Below are positions 1 through 11,039 of a stretch of 64,000 bases of DNA, one piece after another. Position 1 is the stretch's first letter; every line of letters starts with the position of its first letter. The notes below the pieces were generated by a model. It was not told the DNA's origin. It did not search any database and was given only the letters and a program-made list of their open reading frames with translations. The stretch covers positions 186,001 to 250,000 of the forward strand of contig CAXKVR010000221.1 of assembly GCA_964058845.1 (NCBI GenBank). The letters run 5' to 3'. A program made the translations under genes and the position numbers. The DNA is from Carex sylvatica (lineage: Eukaryota; Streptophyta; Magnoliopsida; Poales; Cyperaceae).

Positions 1-265
1 AATCGGGTACTACCTGTCAGCTATTAGTTTTTTTTTTTCTTTTTCCTGGGTTCCTTCTCAGAGAAGCTTCTACCTTTCTCCACTTTCTGGCTAAGTATCC
101 TCATATCTTCTCTTCTCCCCACCAAGGCGCCAATTGCAACTTTTAGCTCCCGCCAATTGCTAATTTTGGCTCCCATCTCTGCAAATTTTTGCTCCCGCGT
201 TAATGGCCAGCCACGCTGCAATTTCATTGATTGTGCCCTTTAATTTTCTCCCTCTCTCACTTTCG
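1..265 (+). repeat. Leader block shared by the two CACTA copies
   Basis: This block is the inverted counterpart of 36100-36416: same start (AATCGGG), same pyrimidine-rich stretch, same GGTTCCTTCTCAGAGAAGC, and the same runs of GCTCCCGCCAATTG-type repeats, with fewer repeat units here. In both copies a captured gene piece lies further along in the same direction. A promoter or 5' leader role is an inference; no start site is identified. Confidence 0.6.
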
Positions 266-1473
266 CTCATAATTTTCTTCCTCCTACCACCGCCTGCTCT
301 CTCCATTGAATTGGGTGAACAGAACCGCAAATTGCGGTGATCTTGGGGTGAGCCATGTAGGCAAGTGGGTAAGGTTGTGTGGCTGGGTCGCCTTACACAG
401 GGTCCATGGAGGTCTCACCTTTCTCAACCTCAGAGATTCATCTGGTATAGGTGTAGAGAGCATTTTTTTTCTTTAAAACCAAAAGTATTATCTTTGTGTT
501 CGTTTGAGGCATCATCTGGTTCTTTTGAAGTATTATCTTTAAAGAATTGCAAAATTTAATTGATGGTCAATTTAATTTACCTGATTAAGAGATTCGTTTG
601 AGGTATTAGCACAGTTGCAAATAAGAACCACAGTACCACCTGTTATTATAGCAGTCGTAAATCAAAAGATTACTAACAATTGGATTTTTTTTATTTTCTT
701 TTCAATTTTGGGATTTTGAACTGTAAGACCAACTTCTGTCAGATTTTATTGTTCATATAATTATACATGTGCAGCACCCAATCCTTAGTCTATGGAAAGG
801 GTTTTATGATCTGTAGATGTTGGTAATTTTGACCCCAAGCTTACCAATTTTATCTTGCTCCAAAGCTCAAATGTCTGTATGATTTGCTAATCTTGTTTCT
901 AGATTGAACAACCGTTCATCAATTGTCTCTATGATTTGCATTTGATGACTGAATTCTTGACAATCCATCCCATTTACCGGTAAATTAAAAGTACTCTTGA
1001 GTTGTCTCTTTTTACCAGTAAATGGAGCAACGGAGCAACTTTGCTTAAAACAACCATATTAGGCAATAGAATATAACTATGCTACCATGGTACGAAAGCA
1101 TCAGTGCTACTGGTTTTCATGTCCAGTAAATCAAGACAACAACAAATACAATGGAGGTGCATGTGCTTTGTCCAAGTGCTTTAGATCAGTTTTGGACAGA
1201 TGTGTGTTAAGAATAAACTAATTTTGAACAGGTGTGATGGAGAAATTAAACAGAGAAGGGTTATAATTGGAAATATAAAATTTAAAGTGTGTGAATTAAC
1301 TTATAAGGATAAATAAGAAAGAGTTGGAAGAGTTGAGAGGTAAATATAATATATTGAAGTCTTGAAGGATAAATAAGAAATTTAGTAAGAGTTAGATGGT
1401 ACACAAAAAATTAACCCTTTAATATTTTTGCAAAAGGATAATAATAATAAGCCTTGGTTTTGACTATGCACAG

Positions 1474-1675
1474 GTATCCCACACTGGTGACGTGCCAGGA
1501 GACCTTGGAATCTAAGGTCAATGAGATAAAGGCTACTGTCAAGTTTCAACTTAAGAAGGTGCTCTGCATGGGAGTTGCTGTTGGCAACTGTGCCATGGAG
1601 GAGAAGCAGATTCAACAAAATGTTCATGTCTGTCAACTTGTCTCCCTCAAGAAGAACTAGCAAAATGTATCATTT
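1474..1675 (+). pseudogene. Captured fragment of ribosomal protein L10a (uL1) inside CACTA
   Basis: The translation contains [15 protein letters not shown] and [19 protein letters not shown], which I recognise as the conserved C-terminal half of cytosolic 60S protein L10a (uL1). The fragment begins at an apparent 3' splice site (pyrimidine-rich run then ACAG at 1470-1473), so genomic DNA with part of an intron was captured, not a cDNA. After EEKQIQQNV the frame is damaged: a few codons are missing and the Trp of the conserved KKNWQNV stretch is a TAG stop. The N-terminal part of the protein is not seen. The piece cannot make a functional ribosomal protein and is best read as transposon cargo. 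Confidence 0.85.
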
Positions 1676-3179
1676 CTCTATCTCAATTACCTTTTTTTGT
1701 TGTTGCAAATGTATATCCATGAAAAATTGCAGTGACAATATCTCCTAAGAAGTAATTTAAGTGTCTATAGACTCTATACAGCCCGTGTAGTGGGTTTAAT
1801 TTAGGCATTTATGAATAATGGGGATTATACACCAACAATGAAATGCTTAGAGTAGTTGCACCAACAATGCATGGGAGCTTGTTGCAACTGCAGCAGGTTG
1901 TGTCAATTTCAAAGGTCTCAAAATTGGGTTTCCTAAAAGCATACGACATTTATATTTTGTGGGAAACTAGGGTTTGTAGTTAAGATTATGATTATATTTT
2001 AGTTTGGCCTAAATTAATAACCTAATGTCTACTGGTACAGTATTTTCTATGACTAGTCCAGATTCTGAGAAATTATGAACTGTTAGAGAAATGTGTAATT
2101 TTGAAGGGGTACTGTGTGAAAAATGTGAGAAAAAGCCATTTGAACTGACATACCAGCTGCTGTTCAGAAAACTGCTGAGGTACCTTAGTTAGATATTTCA
2201 CGTGAAGCTATCCGGATCCCTTGTATTGTCATGAAAATTGGGATGAAAATCCATATCCCTCGATTTAACGTTAAAGTTGGGATGAAATTTTTTGCTATCA
2301 TGAAAATTGAGAAATCAAGATAATTAGTGTGATTATGTGAGCGATTAATTGATAAGAACAAGTATAAGCTCTCTTCTTAGATGTATGCTTCAAGTGTAAC
2401 AGTACCTTAACCAGAGTGTCACTTCTTTAATTTTGGCAATTAACTCTATTTATAAATATTATTTCCAAATTCCCCACTGATTGGGAGAAAATGATTTTGT
2501 AGTGTTCTGGACAATTTTGCCCCTTGTATGATTTATGTAAATTTTACTAAAATTAATTTTGTCACTTTAAAGAAGCATATTCAACAAAAATTACTTAGAA
2601 AAATATTTTCATGAATCTAACACAAATTAAAATTTGTACAAATAATATTGTCAATTCCTACCGCAATGCGTGGGCACTTGACTAGTACTTCTATATGATT
2701 GATCAGTAATAACTTTTATTTGCTTATTATTTTCTCATATTTTTGTATAAATTCAGGGAGAGAGATAAATAGAAGGATGAGAAGCTTAGCTTTCAAGAAC
2801 ATCATGGAGGCCTATTTTATTAATCTGAAAGTATGGTGAATTTACTGTTGATTCAAATGAAGATAATCATGGGGGGCTATTCTATTAATCTTGGGTTGTA
2901 TACAATACATTAATTTCATACGTACACAGTGGGTACTCAACAAAAAGAAAATCAAATTTATTTAGAACAATAAGATGGTGTTTAATTGGTAAATCAATAC
3001 ATGTATGTGTTGTGGTAATTTGGTGAATTATGTGTATCTCATTTACTTTTTAAGTAGGATGTGAAATATATTAAGTAGGATGTGAACATATTAATATAGT
3101 GCTGTAATATTTATTGCTGTGATTTACAAGAATTTATTCAATTTGAAGGAAAATATCAAATATATACTGAAAATGCATT

Positions 3180-3647
3180 GTTCAGGAATACAGTATTTGT
3201 TGCATGGGTAGTCTCATGCAACAAATAGTTCGTAAATAATTCTCCAAACTTGTTGCATGGGTTATCCATGCAACAAATATTGTCTAGATTCTGCCGACTT
3301 GTTGCAACGGTAGGCCCATGCAACAAATAGTTCTCAAATATTTGTTGCATGGGTTACCCATGCAACTGTTGAGGCTAAATTCGGGAGACTTGTTGCATGG
3401 GTATGAGATGAGTTGTTGCATGGACATTCATTAGAATATACTTTCTATTCTTGCTGGCGGGTCACGGGTCATCAAATATTTGTTGCATGAATAAATAAGA
3501 GGCAGTTGCATGGATAACCATCCAACTTGTTGCATGGGTAATTGTTGCATGGGACTACCCATGCAACAAGTTTAACTGTGTCAGAACTGCCAATATTTGT
3601 TGCAACGACACTACTTATCCATGCAAAAAACCCAGATTCTAGTAGTG
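3180..3647 (-). repeat. Subterminal TTGCATGG / TTGCAACG repeat array
   Basis: TTGCATGG or its complement occurs many times in both orientations, often as palindromes such as TTGCATGGGTTACCCATGCA. TTGCAACG variants are interspersed. Arrays of short inverted motifs next to the ends are the known binding sites of TNPA-type proteins in CACTA elements. The match to that arrangement is clear; the binding protein is inferred. Confidence 0.8.
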
Positions 3648-3650
3648 ATA

Positions 3651-4288
3651 TCAAGTTCATGTATTCTCTGACTGTGATAGGTATTTTTTTAGCCGTGATA
3701 GACTATGAAGTCCATAATTTTTGTTGTTGTTGTTTAGTTAGAGAGTAATTATATTTCTATAAATAGACCGTGATTGTTTATAACGTCTTTTGGATGTTAT
3801 AAGATATTACGTTTTTCTTAGATGTTAAAAATTCTGCCATTTTTTTTTTCTTTGTCGATATTTATTTACTTTCTTTAATAAAAAATTCGGTGAGAATGAG
3901 ACTGAATAAGGCTCTATTCAGCTGCCATATTCCCGCTAAAAATTTATTTGGTTTGAATTGGATAGGATCAAAATCCCCTAGAGCTGTTCGGCAGCCTTTT
4001 TTTTCAAATATTTTTACGGGAAAATTTCCTATCAATTCACATTTGTAGTACAATTTGTTAGATTTTTCCCATCAATTCACATTTGTAGTACAATTTGTTG
4101 GTTAAAAAATTCAGAGCTTGGAGTGCATCATTTTTTTTCTTCCCATTTCTTCTCTCTCTTAACTGAGCTCACACTACAACTTTTAAAAATACTTTTTTTT
4201 TTTCCTCTCACCCACGTGAACACCTTTTCTTTCTCTTTTTTATTTTGTCCATTAACAAAATCTCACTAGGATCTATATATAAGGTCCT
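3651..4288. other. AT-rich spacer with a short direct repeat
   Basis: No gene is seen. The 30-bp direct repeat around ATCAATTCACATTTGTAGTA occurs twice, at about 4030-4060 and 4069-4100. The rest is low-complexity AT-rich DNA between the CACTA end and the hAT MITE. Confidence 0.4.
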
Positions 4289-4296
4289 CCCTTTTG

Positions 4297-4645
4297 CAGG
4301 GGTGCAAACGGATCGGCTACGGATCAAATAGTGGTAAAATCATATCTGTATTTATTTTTATTTTCTGGATACGGATACAGATCGTATATTAGACAGATAC
4401 GGATATGGATTGGATATTAACTGAATACGAATACGGATATTTTCTTTTTATAATAGTAAATAACATAAAAAATTTCATAATATATATTAAACTATATAGT
4501 ATTTTCTACTATTCGAGATAATTGAAATTTAAAACCATATTCGTAACCGTATTCGCACGGATATTTGAATATCGAATATCCGCATTAAATTTTCGAATAC
4601 AGATTCAGATATGGTTGGATAATATCCGATCCGTTTGCAACCCTA
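4297..4645. mobile_element. hAT-type MITE with 8-bp TSD
   Basis: The element starts CAGGGGTGCAAACGGATC and ends GATCCGTTTGCAACCCTA, an imperfect terminal inverted repeat with hAT-like (C/T)AGGG ends. It is flanked by the exact 8-bp duplication CCCTTTTG at 4289-4296 and 4646-4653, the TSD length of hAT transposons. The 349-bp interior is AT-rich, full of GGATA-type motifs, and has no coding capacity. Confidence 0.85.
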
Positions 4646-4858
4646 CCCTTTTGTCTCTTTTCCATTGTGAGATTAATAATGTTCAATCCGGACAGATTTT
4701 TTTTTTTAATCACATATTTGAATTTGCCCCCACATGTTAGTTGCTATATTGAATATCCTAGCATATATTTTCAAAGTTAATTAGTTGCCACTTATATTTA
4801 TAAATGTTTATAAAAAATATATTATAATTAATAAGTGATGGCTTTATATATATATATA

Positions 4859-5269
4859 TAGAGTAAGGCTAGAATGCTATGGGTTGCATAGAGGACTACA
4901 GTGCTACGACTCAATATTTAAGTTTTTAAAATTCTAACTGTCGATCTGAACTGTTAATTTTGTTCTTCTTATTAATATGTGTTTGGAGACCAAATTTTAC
5001 ATTTTTTGGAAATTTTTTACTATTTGTTTAGATAGGTAGAAAATCACTTGATCTAAAAAATTCTGCACCATTCAGATATTTAATTTTCTAACTATCTAAA
5101 AAAATAGTAATTTTTTTTCAAAAAATGTAAAATTTCGTCTCCAAACACATATTAATATGGAGAACAAGATGAACGGTTCGGATTGATCGTTAGGATTTTG
5201 AAAACTCGAATATTGAGCCGTAGCACCGTAGCCCTCTATGCAACCCATAGCACCCTAGCCTTACTCTAT
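4859..5269. mobile_element. Foldback MITE in a (TA)n tract, AGAGTAAGGCTAG type
   Basis: Two arms of nearly 200 bp are inverted copies of each other: AGAGTAAGGCTAGAATGCTA at the left and its complement ending CTAGCCTTACTCT at the right. Both ends sit in TATATA tracts, consistent with TA target duplication. The inner arm carries the GAACCGTTCATCTTGTTCTC ... GGAGACCAAATTTTACATTT core shared by other elements in this window. Confidence 0.75.
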
Positions 5270-5286
5270 ATATATATATATATATA

Positions 5287-5455
5287 GAGTGACTAATGTG
5301 CATTCGAATGTATATGAGCCGAAATACATACGGTTCAAATTTTACTTTTCAAAATCCAAACGGTCGATCCGAACCGTTCATCTTGTTCTCCATATTAATA
5401 TGTGCTTGGAGACCAAATTTTATATTTTTTTGAATTTTTTACTATTTTTTTTGGC
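5287..5455. mobile_element. Half foldback MITE, GAGTGACTAATGTGCATTCG type
   Basis: Only one arm is present: terminus GAGTGACTAATGTGCATTCG, then the common GAACCGTTCATCTTGTTCTC core, then loss of similarity near 5455. It shares the (TA)n tract of the preceding element. The matching second arm is missing. Confidence 0.65.
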
Positions 5456-5580
5456 CTAAGGGCTTATCCTAAAAAAAGCATTTTTTTTTTTACTTTTGAC
5501 TTATTGGGCACATTCAATTAAAGCATAATAAATAAGCCTTCTATGGACATATTTAATGTTAGTTAGTCAATTTAATTTTA

Positions 5581-6339
5581 GAAAAAAATGGTTATTTGAT
5601 ACTCCAAAATCTTAAAATTTAAAAAATACTACTCTGAAATTAAAAATCATCCTAATGTCACTTTAAACTTAGTTAATTTTTAATTTTATCACTTCAAAAA
5701 ATTAATAACTAAAATACCCTCCATAAGCTCTTTCTCTTTCTATTTCCTTTTGTTTTTCTTCAAATTTAATCTCATCCTCCAAATCAAGGATGCCTTCTTG
5801 CTTCCTTACTCTGCTCAAGTCAGGGCTACTAAGATAAGAATTTGAATTTGAGTTAAAATTCCCATACCTCTCCATGAATTCATCATAATTGGAAAAAGGG
5901 TCAAAGAATTCCCAAGCAGAGCTCTCTTGAACCGGCATGGATGGGGTCGCTGGTTTGCTTGGACGAGGTCGGTCATCAAAATTCGGGTTTGAGTTTGTAG
6001 TTTCATACCCATATCCATAACCATACTCATATGCATAGTCATAGTCGTACGGTTGATAAATGTTTCTCGGAGATGGCATTGCATTAGATCTTGCCATGTT
6101 ATTGTTCTTAGGAGGTGGTCTAGAATCTTCCTCCAACTTTTTTGAACTATTGGATTGAGGTTCTTGCTCTTTTCGCCGGCTAAGAGCTCATGGAAGGATA
6201 TTTTAGTCATTAATTTATTAGAGTGAAAAAATTAAAAATTAACTAAGTTTAAGTTTAGAGTGACATTAGAATAATTTCTAATTTCAGAGTGATATTTTTA
6301 AAATTTTAAAGTTTTGGAGTAGCAAATAACCAATTTTTC
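5581..6339. mobile_element. Mutator-like element carrying a host-gene fragment (Pack-MULE)
   Basis: The terminal inverted repeats are about 110 bp: the left begins GAAAAAAATGGTTATTTG and the right ends CAAATAACCAATTTTTC. The element is flanked by the 10-bp duplication TTTAATTTTA at 5571-5580 and 6340-6349, in the 9-11 bp range typical of Mutator-like elements. Between the repeats is about 500 bp of host coding sequence and no transposase, which fits the definition of a Pack-MULE. Confidence 0.85.
5702..6136 (-). pseudogene. Captured fragment of a DUF630/DUF632 protein
   Basis: The 144-residue frame has a proline start (SRPPPKN), a Tyr/Asp/Gly-rich stretch (YDYDYAYEYGYGYGYE), a SSAWEFFDPF motif and then RVRKQEGILDLEDE. 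This order, a W-x-F-F-x-P-F motif followed by a V-R-x-x-E-G-I-x-D-L-E-D-E stretch, is characteristic of the central region of plant DUF630/DUF632 proteins (a family once called bZIP-like). The N-terminal DUF630 and C-terminal DUF632 domains are absent, as expected for a captured single-exon piece. The frame runs into the TIR at its end. Its first codon is probably artefactual. Expression is unknown. Confidence 0.75.
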
Positions 6340-6349
6340 TTTAATTTTA

Positions 6350-7432
6350 ACATATTAATCAAATTGTCTAAATTATAAATCATACTGAAAAATATAATTA
6401 TTATTATTTTCAATTTATTTGATTTCTAAGCGAAAAGTAGTATCATATTATTTCAATTCGGTTTGTATGATTTAAATGAGCAGACCTAATAGATCTGATT
6501 TTAAATTTAAAGGGCTCTTTTATGTGAATATTGTATGTTCGTTTTCCATTATACGATTGGGTTTGAAACATTAGAATTCTATTTTTCTCAAAAGAAAAAA
6601 TAAGAGAGATCAATAAGCTCTTTTTTAAGCAAAAAAATAAAATAAAATACTATGTTGTTCTTAATTTCAAGACTAAAAATATAATTAGGGAGTTGATAAC
6701 ATAGCTTGTTCTGCAACCTGAAATACTTAGCTATTTATATCTCTATTCTTATATTAAGCATGCAGATGCTCTGATGGGCCAACAAATTTGATTATAAGAT
6801 TTAGTTTCGTATTGAATATCGGCCGTCCAATTAAATAGTCTGCCTTATTTTGATTTTATGCATCTTTTTTTTATTTTTCTTTACTTGTAGAAGTTTTAAT
6901 TTATTTAGATGCATACTCGCCAAGTCGCCATACATACTCGTCACATGTAGATCTCTTGATTTTCTGATTGGTATTTCTTTCTATTTCCAGAATGTTATTT
7001 AAAGATACAAATCTATGGTAATCAATTATTAATTTTGTTGTATGTCAATGTGTCATGCGCTAATATTTACTAATATAGAGTTTCAATTTTTTTTTTTTTA
7101 CTAATATAGTTATAAATTTACTAATATTTATCGCTTAATTATTACATAGTCCAATTGAGGAAACTTTTTATAAAAATATGATGGCGAATTGATAAATTTT
7201 TATTTAAAAATATTAATGAAATTGTTGGTACAGTATGGTATAGTTGGTAACTATTTTTATTTTTTTATCAAAATAACATTCTATGACTTTTTATTTATAA
7301 TTTTACTTGGCAGTCGCTGTCAAAATAAAAAAAAAAAAATACTCATAATTTAAATTTAGAATGAAACTATTTTAATATCTTTCATGGATATTATTGAATA
7401 ATTATTATTTTCATTGGGCTATTTTATGGAAA
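6350..7432. other. AT-rich spacer without recognisable gene
   Basis: About 1.1 kb between the Pack-MULE and the solo LTR. I see homopolymer runs and short AT repeats but no ORF of note, no inverted repeats with target duplications and no similarity to the MATH-BTB unit. Confidence 0.4.
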
Positions 7433-7437
7433 TATGT

Positions 7438-10148
7438 TGTGACATTATGAATTTTATAATAAATATATTATACTGACTGATTGAATTAAGGCGTTAAGAA
7501 TCGAATAATAAATATAGAAAAACGGTCCAGTGCGGATGGATGACCCGCACTGCGGGTGGCTTCACCCGCACTGGGACAATTTTCCTTAACGAATTCCTGT
7601 GATTTTCACTGGGTGCGGATGGTGGTGCGGATGGGCACACGCAGTGCGGGTGAGTTCTGTACTCTTCTGAAGTTGACGAATTTTCGCTAAGTACTGGATG
7701 CGGATGGGGATCATCCGCACTGAGCTCAGTGCGTCCGCACTAGGCTCGGACATTTTTCTGCGCCGTGAGTGCGGCTGGACGGATCCGCAGTGCGGATGAT
7801 CGGTCCGCACTGAGATGTGTGTTTGCTATTTGCGCTGTGAGTGCGGCTGGACGGATCCGCAGTGCGGATGATTGATCCGCACTGGGGTGTGTTTGTTATT
7901 TGCGTAATGAATGCGGATGGATGGATCCGCAGTGCGGATGGTGGTCCGCACTGGGGTCTGTATTTCTGTTATTCTTGTTATTTTGAGGGACTTATTCGCA
8001 AAATGGATAAAATAAATATGTTCTCTCTTTCTCTTTCATCTTTTTTATAAATAAAATATTTACACAAGGGCCTATTTGTAATAAACATTTTCAAGTTGTT
8101 GATAACTAAAAGTTGGAGGGTTATTTTGCAAAATTCCAATTATTAAATCAAAGTTCCTTCTTCTTCTTTCATTTTCGGTGGAAATAAATCGTAAGGGTTA
8201 GGGTGGCCGAACCAAGAAAAAGGGAAAGAGAGAGAGAGAGAGAAATTAAACGCGGAATCTGATCGAACTGACCGGAAAATCGAGATTCGAGCTGAATTGA
8301 CGATCCTTGATCGAATAGAAAGCTTCAATTTGGTATATCTTTCTTCCTTGGTAATTTCTTGAAAACCCTAATTTATTCGATTTATTCGATTTGTCATGAT
8401 TTCGGTTGAAACTTGTGATTAGGGTTTCGTAATCGAGTTCTAGCTCGATTAGTTGTTAATTTGTGATAATTGATACGATTTATCTTCCTTTTCTCTTGGA
8501 AACCCTAATTTCATTTGATTTGTTATATTTTGGTCAAATTCGAAGTCGAATTTGATTTGAAATGTTATAACTCGATAATCGGATTGATTTGTTTGTGGAA
8601 TTTGGAATTGAACTAGGGTTTTGGGGTTGGATTGAAATGGAAAGGAATTGTGATAGTTTTAAGTGAAACTCTGGAAATTGTTGGAATTAATCGAGTTATA
8701 ACTTCGTAAAACATATCGAGGCATGTTGTTTATTCAGAACTACCAATTGAATTGGAATTCGAATTAGGGTTTGGTAATGGTATTAATTATCGGATGTTAA
8801 TCGAACGCGTTAATCGCATTTAACGTATAAAATAGGTGGTAATCATACGAGGCAAAGGATTTCTGGATCGTTCGAGACGCCTGAGCCTTAGTCGAGCGTG
8901 CTATTACTCAGGTGCGGGGTTTCTGGACTTGTTTGATATTTTATATTCAGAAATTAAACTGTGTTTTGATTTATATGCATTGCATTGCCCAAATAAAGTG
9001 GAACTCGAATTGTTTAATCTGATTGATTTGCATGCTGGTATGGTTATTATTTGTGTTGATCTGAATGATCTGATTTTGGAATTAAAGTCACCGTGCTTTA
9101 TATCACCATCGGTTGGTGGATATGGTATTATGGTCATCCACCGTGATGACGTCACCCAGGGGGTGAATCCAGATTTTGTCAAAGTCTAATGCATGGACGT
9201 TTGACGCTCAGTGTTCTAAAGCTTTAGATCGTCTGACCTTCGGCAGTTCCCAGTACCGGTTGGGACGAAGGGTAAGTGACTTTGTACTATGATTTTGGAT
9301 GTGGTGACTGTGTATCGGATGGCATTACCCAGGGGGTATTGCGTTTGGATGGTCAGTTGGATTTATATGGATTTTCCGGATATGAATTAGAACCAGACTT
9401 TTAATTAAACAGTTAAGCCTGTAACTACAGATGAGTGTCATGAGAAAAGGTTTTACCTGGTACAGCCGTCTGTAGGTGTCTGTAACCCTACAGATGAGTG
9501 GGAACGAATTGGGGTCCAGTTTGGTGGAACATCTGTAGTTACTACCAGATATTCTGAAATCGAGTTAAACCAAATATTGTGTGCTTGAATTTCATCTTGG
9601 CAATTCCTGAATTTTGATTTCATTTGAATAAATGTTGTCGGGTTTGTGTATTGATGTTTATATATGATTATAAACTGATTTGAGCTTTATTTGTGTTTAC
9701 GTTTTGAATATAATCTTTGATTGCAAGTCCAGGGACGATATGTGGCAAATTATCGCACTGAGAATTCAATTCTCATCCCCTCTTTTGGGTTACTTTTTCA
9801 GGTTCCGGTTCGGCGGATCCGAGAGAGACACGAGGTCGGTAGGCCTGGTTTTCACCGCTGCATTAGCTGTCTGGTATTGTGACTAGAGACATGTATAGAT
9901 TTATGTTTTGATTGTATATATATATGTGTTCTCTATGTCATTTGGTGATACGTATCCATCGAGATACGGATTTTGTATGATATTACCTGACCAGTTGGGA
10001 TTTGTGAACTGTTTTTCTTAGTTATTTGTTTGTTTTGTTGGTGTGTTTTACTTTCTATTATATCGTACTTGCCTTGTAGGCATACGGGCAACCGTATGTC
10101 TACGGCAGGAGGCACCCGTCACGCCTCGTGGGGCCGCGGGGTGTGACA
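7438..10148 (+). mobile_element. Solo LTR, 2.7 kb, with TATGT TSD
   Basis: The segment begins TGTGACATTATG and ends CGGGGTGTGACA, giving TG...CA ends, and is bounded by the 5-bp duplication TATGT at 7433-7437 and 10149-10153. No internal domain, primer-binding site or polypurine tract is present, so this is a solo LTR left by recombination between two LTRs. The length and GGGTGTGACA end resemble large plant Ty3/Gypsy chromovirus LTRs. That lineage call is an inference. The small ORFs inside it are not gene-like. Confidence 0.85.
7756..7970. repeat. GC-rich tandem repeat, about 71 bp x 3, in the solo LTR
   Basis: Three consecutive degenerate copies of a roughly 71-bp unit each contain GGATCCGCAGTGCGGATG and TCCGCACTG. 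The unit contains the self-complementary core ATCCGCAGTGCGGAT. Looser GTGCGGATGG motifs extend back to about 7525. The base composition is strikingly GC-rich against the AT-rich surroundings. Confidence 0.7.
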
Positions 10149-10153
10149 TATGT

Positions 10154-11039
10154 CATTTTGTATGAGATTTTTTTTGTTCTCTTATAATATGTTTCTGTTG
10201 CAACACACGGACACAATACTAGTATATATACCTATGAGTGTGGAAACTCACAATGAATTGATGTGTAAAAATAGAAAATTGTAACATAAAGAAGACTAAA
10301 ATTTCAATGTTTATATATAGAATTCTCTTGATATTCCATTTTACTATGTTATATAAACAACCAAACCGATCATAGGAAGAGCTTAAATAAGAAAAGTTTT
10401 ATATAATTAATTAGAATATCACAAATTCAATCGTCATATCTTATCAAAAATATATATCAAGAGGCCGGCAGTAGGATGACGGATTTCGGGACTTGGGGTA
10501 GAGCATTAATTTGATGGCCGTCCAATTTTGTATTTCATATTTTTGTACCCAATTCTCTATTACTTTCATAATTGGCAAATCTGTAGGCTGGAGGAACATT
10601 AGCAAATGAAATAGAGAAGCACCAATAATTAAGATTCACATATATAGTTTTTTTTTTAAGGTTAGATGGCGTGACATCACGAATAATATATTGATAATAA
10701 TGTTATTTTCAAGTGATTCGCTTCTGTCATGACATTTCAAAAAAAAAAAAAAAATACAAGTGATTCACACATATAGTTCTTCATTCAAAAAAAAAAAAAA
10801 AATAGTTGAACACCAATAAACTTTTAGGACTTCATCTAAAGGTATATATATTCATTATAATTTTGCAAAATAATCACGGCTGGCAAGTAACAAAAATGCA
10901 TCCTCAAAATCAAAGAAACACAAAGCCAACAGTACTTTCATCATTAATGATTCATAATTTCTAGATCAAAGAAAAACACAAAAAACAGCATTACATAAAA
11001 AAAGAAATCTGCATAGAGGAAATATATGCTACTATATGT
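10154..11039. other. 3' flank of the first MATH-BTB unit
   Basis: No gene. From about 10480 the sequence matches the spacer found downstream of the other MATH-BTB copies (GATGGCC, AAATCTGTAGGCTGG, GACTTCATC, GCATTACATA and GAAATCTGCATAGAGGAAAT motifs in the same order). It therefore marks the left boundary of the tandem array. Two poly-A/T runs lie near 10739-10800. Confidence 0.55.

Larger units (their letters stand above)
1..3647 (-). mobile_element. CACTA (En/Spm-type) transposon, one end, cut by window edge
   Basis: The element ends at 3647 with GTAGTG, the reverse complement of the CACTAC terminus, and reads CACTACTAGAATCTGGG on the minus strand. About 470 bp inside the end are TTGCATGG-rich subterminal repeats. 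Positions 1-265 and about 1800-3647 match 36416-36100 and 33620-31695 of the complete element at 31695-41752 in inverted orientation, so this is a second family member. The middle part (about 265-1800) is not shared and holds a captured ribosomal-protein fragment. The other terminus lies outside the window, so no target-site duplication can be checked. No transposase is visible in this part. Confidence 0.85.

Noticed and set aside
3156..3748. ORFs rich in ATNI/CCMDN-type repeats
   Set aside because: Produced by translating the TTGCATGG subterminal array; not proteins.
4522..4740. 72-codon ORF near the hAT MITE
   Set aside because: Mostly MITE arm sequence with a non-ATG start and no family features.
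5815..6210. 131-codon minus-strand ORF overlapping the DUF632 fragment
   Set aside because: It is an alternative frame of the captured DUF632 piece; the other frame shows the family motifs.
8836..9189. 117-codon plus-strand ORF in the solo LTR
   Set aside because: It lies entirely in a solo LTR, has no recognisable domain and is probably fortuitous.
10187..10223. CAACACACGGACACAATACTAGT resembling a Helitron 3' end
   Set aside because: No convincing terminal hairpin and no TC-type 5' end could be paired with it.
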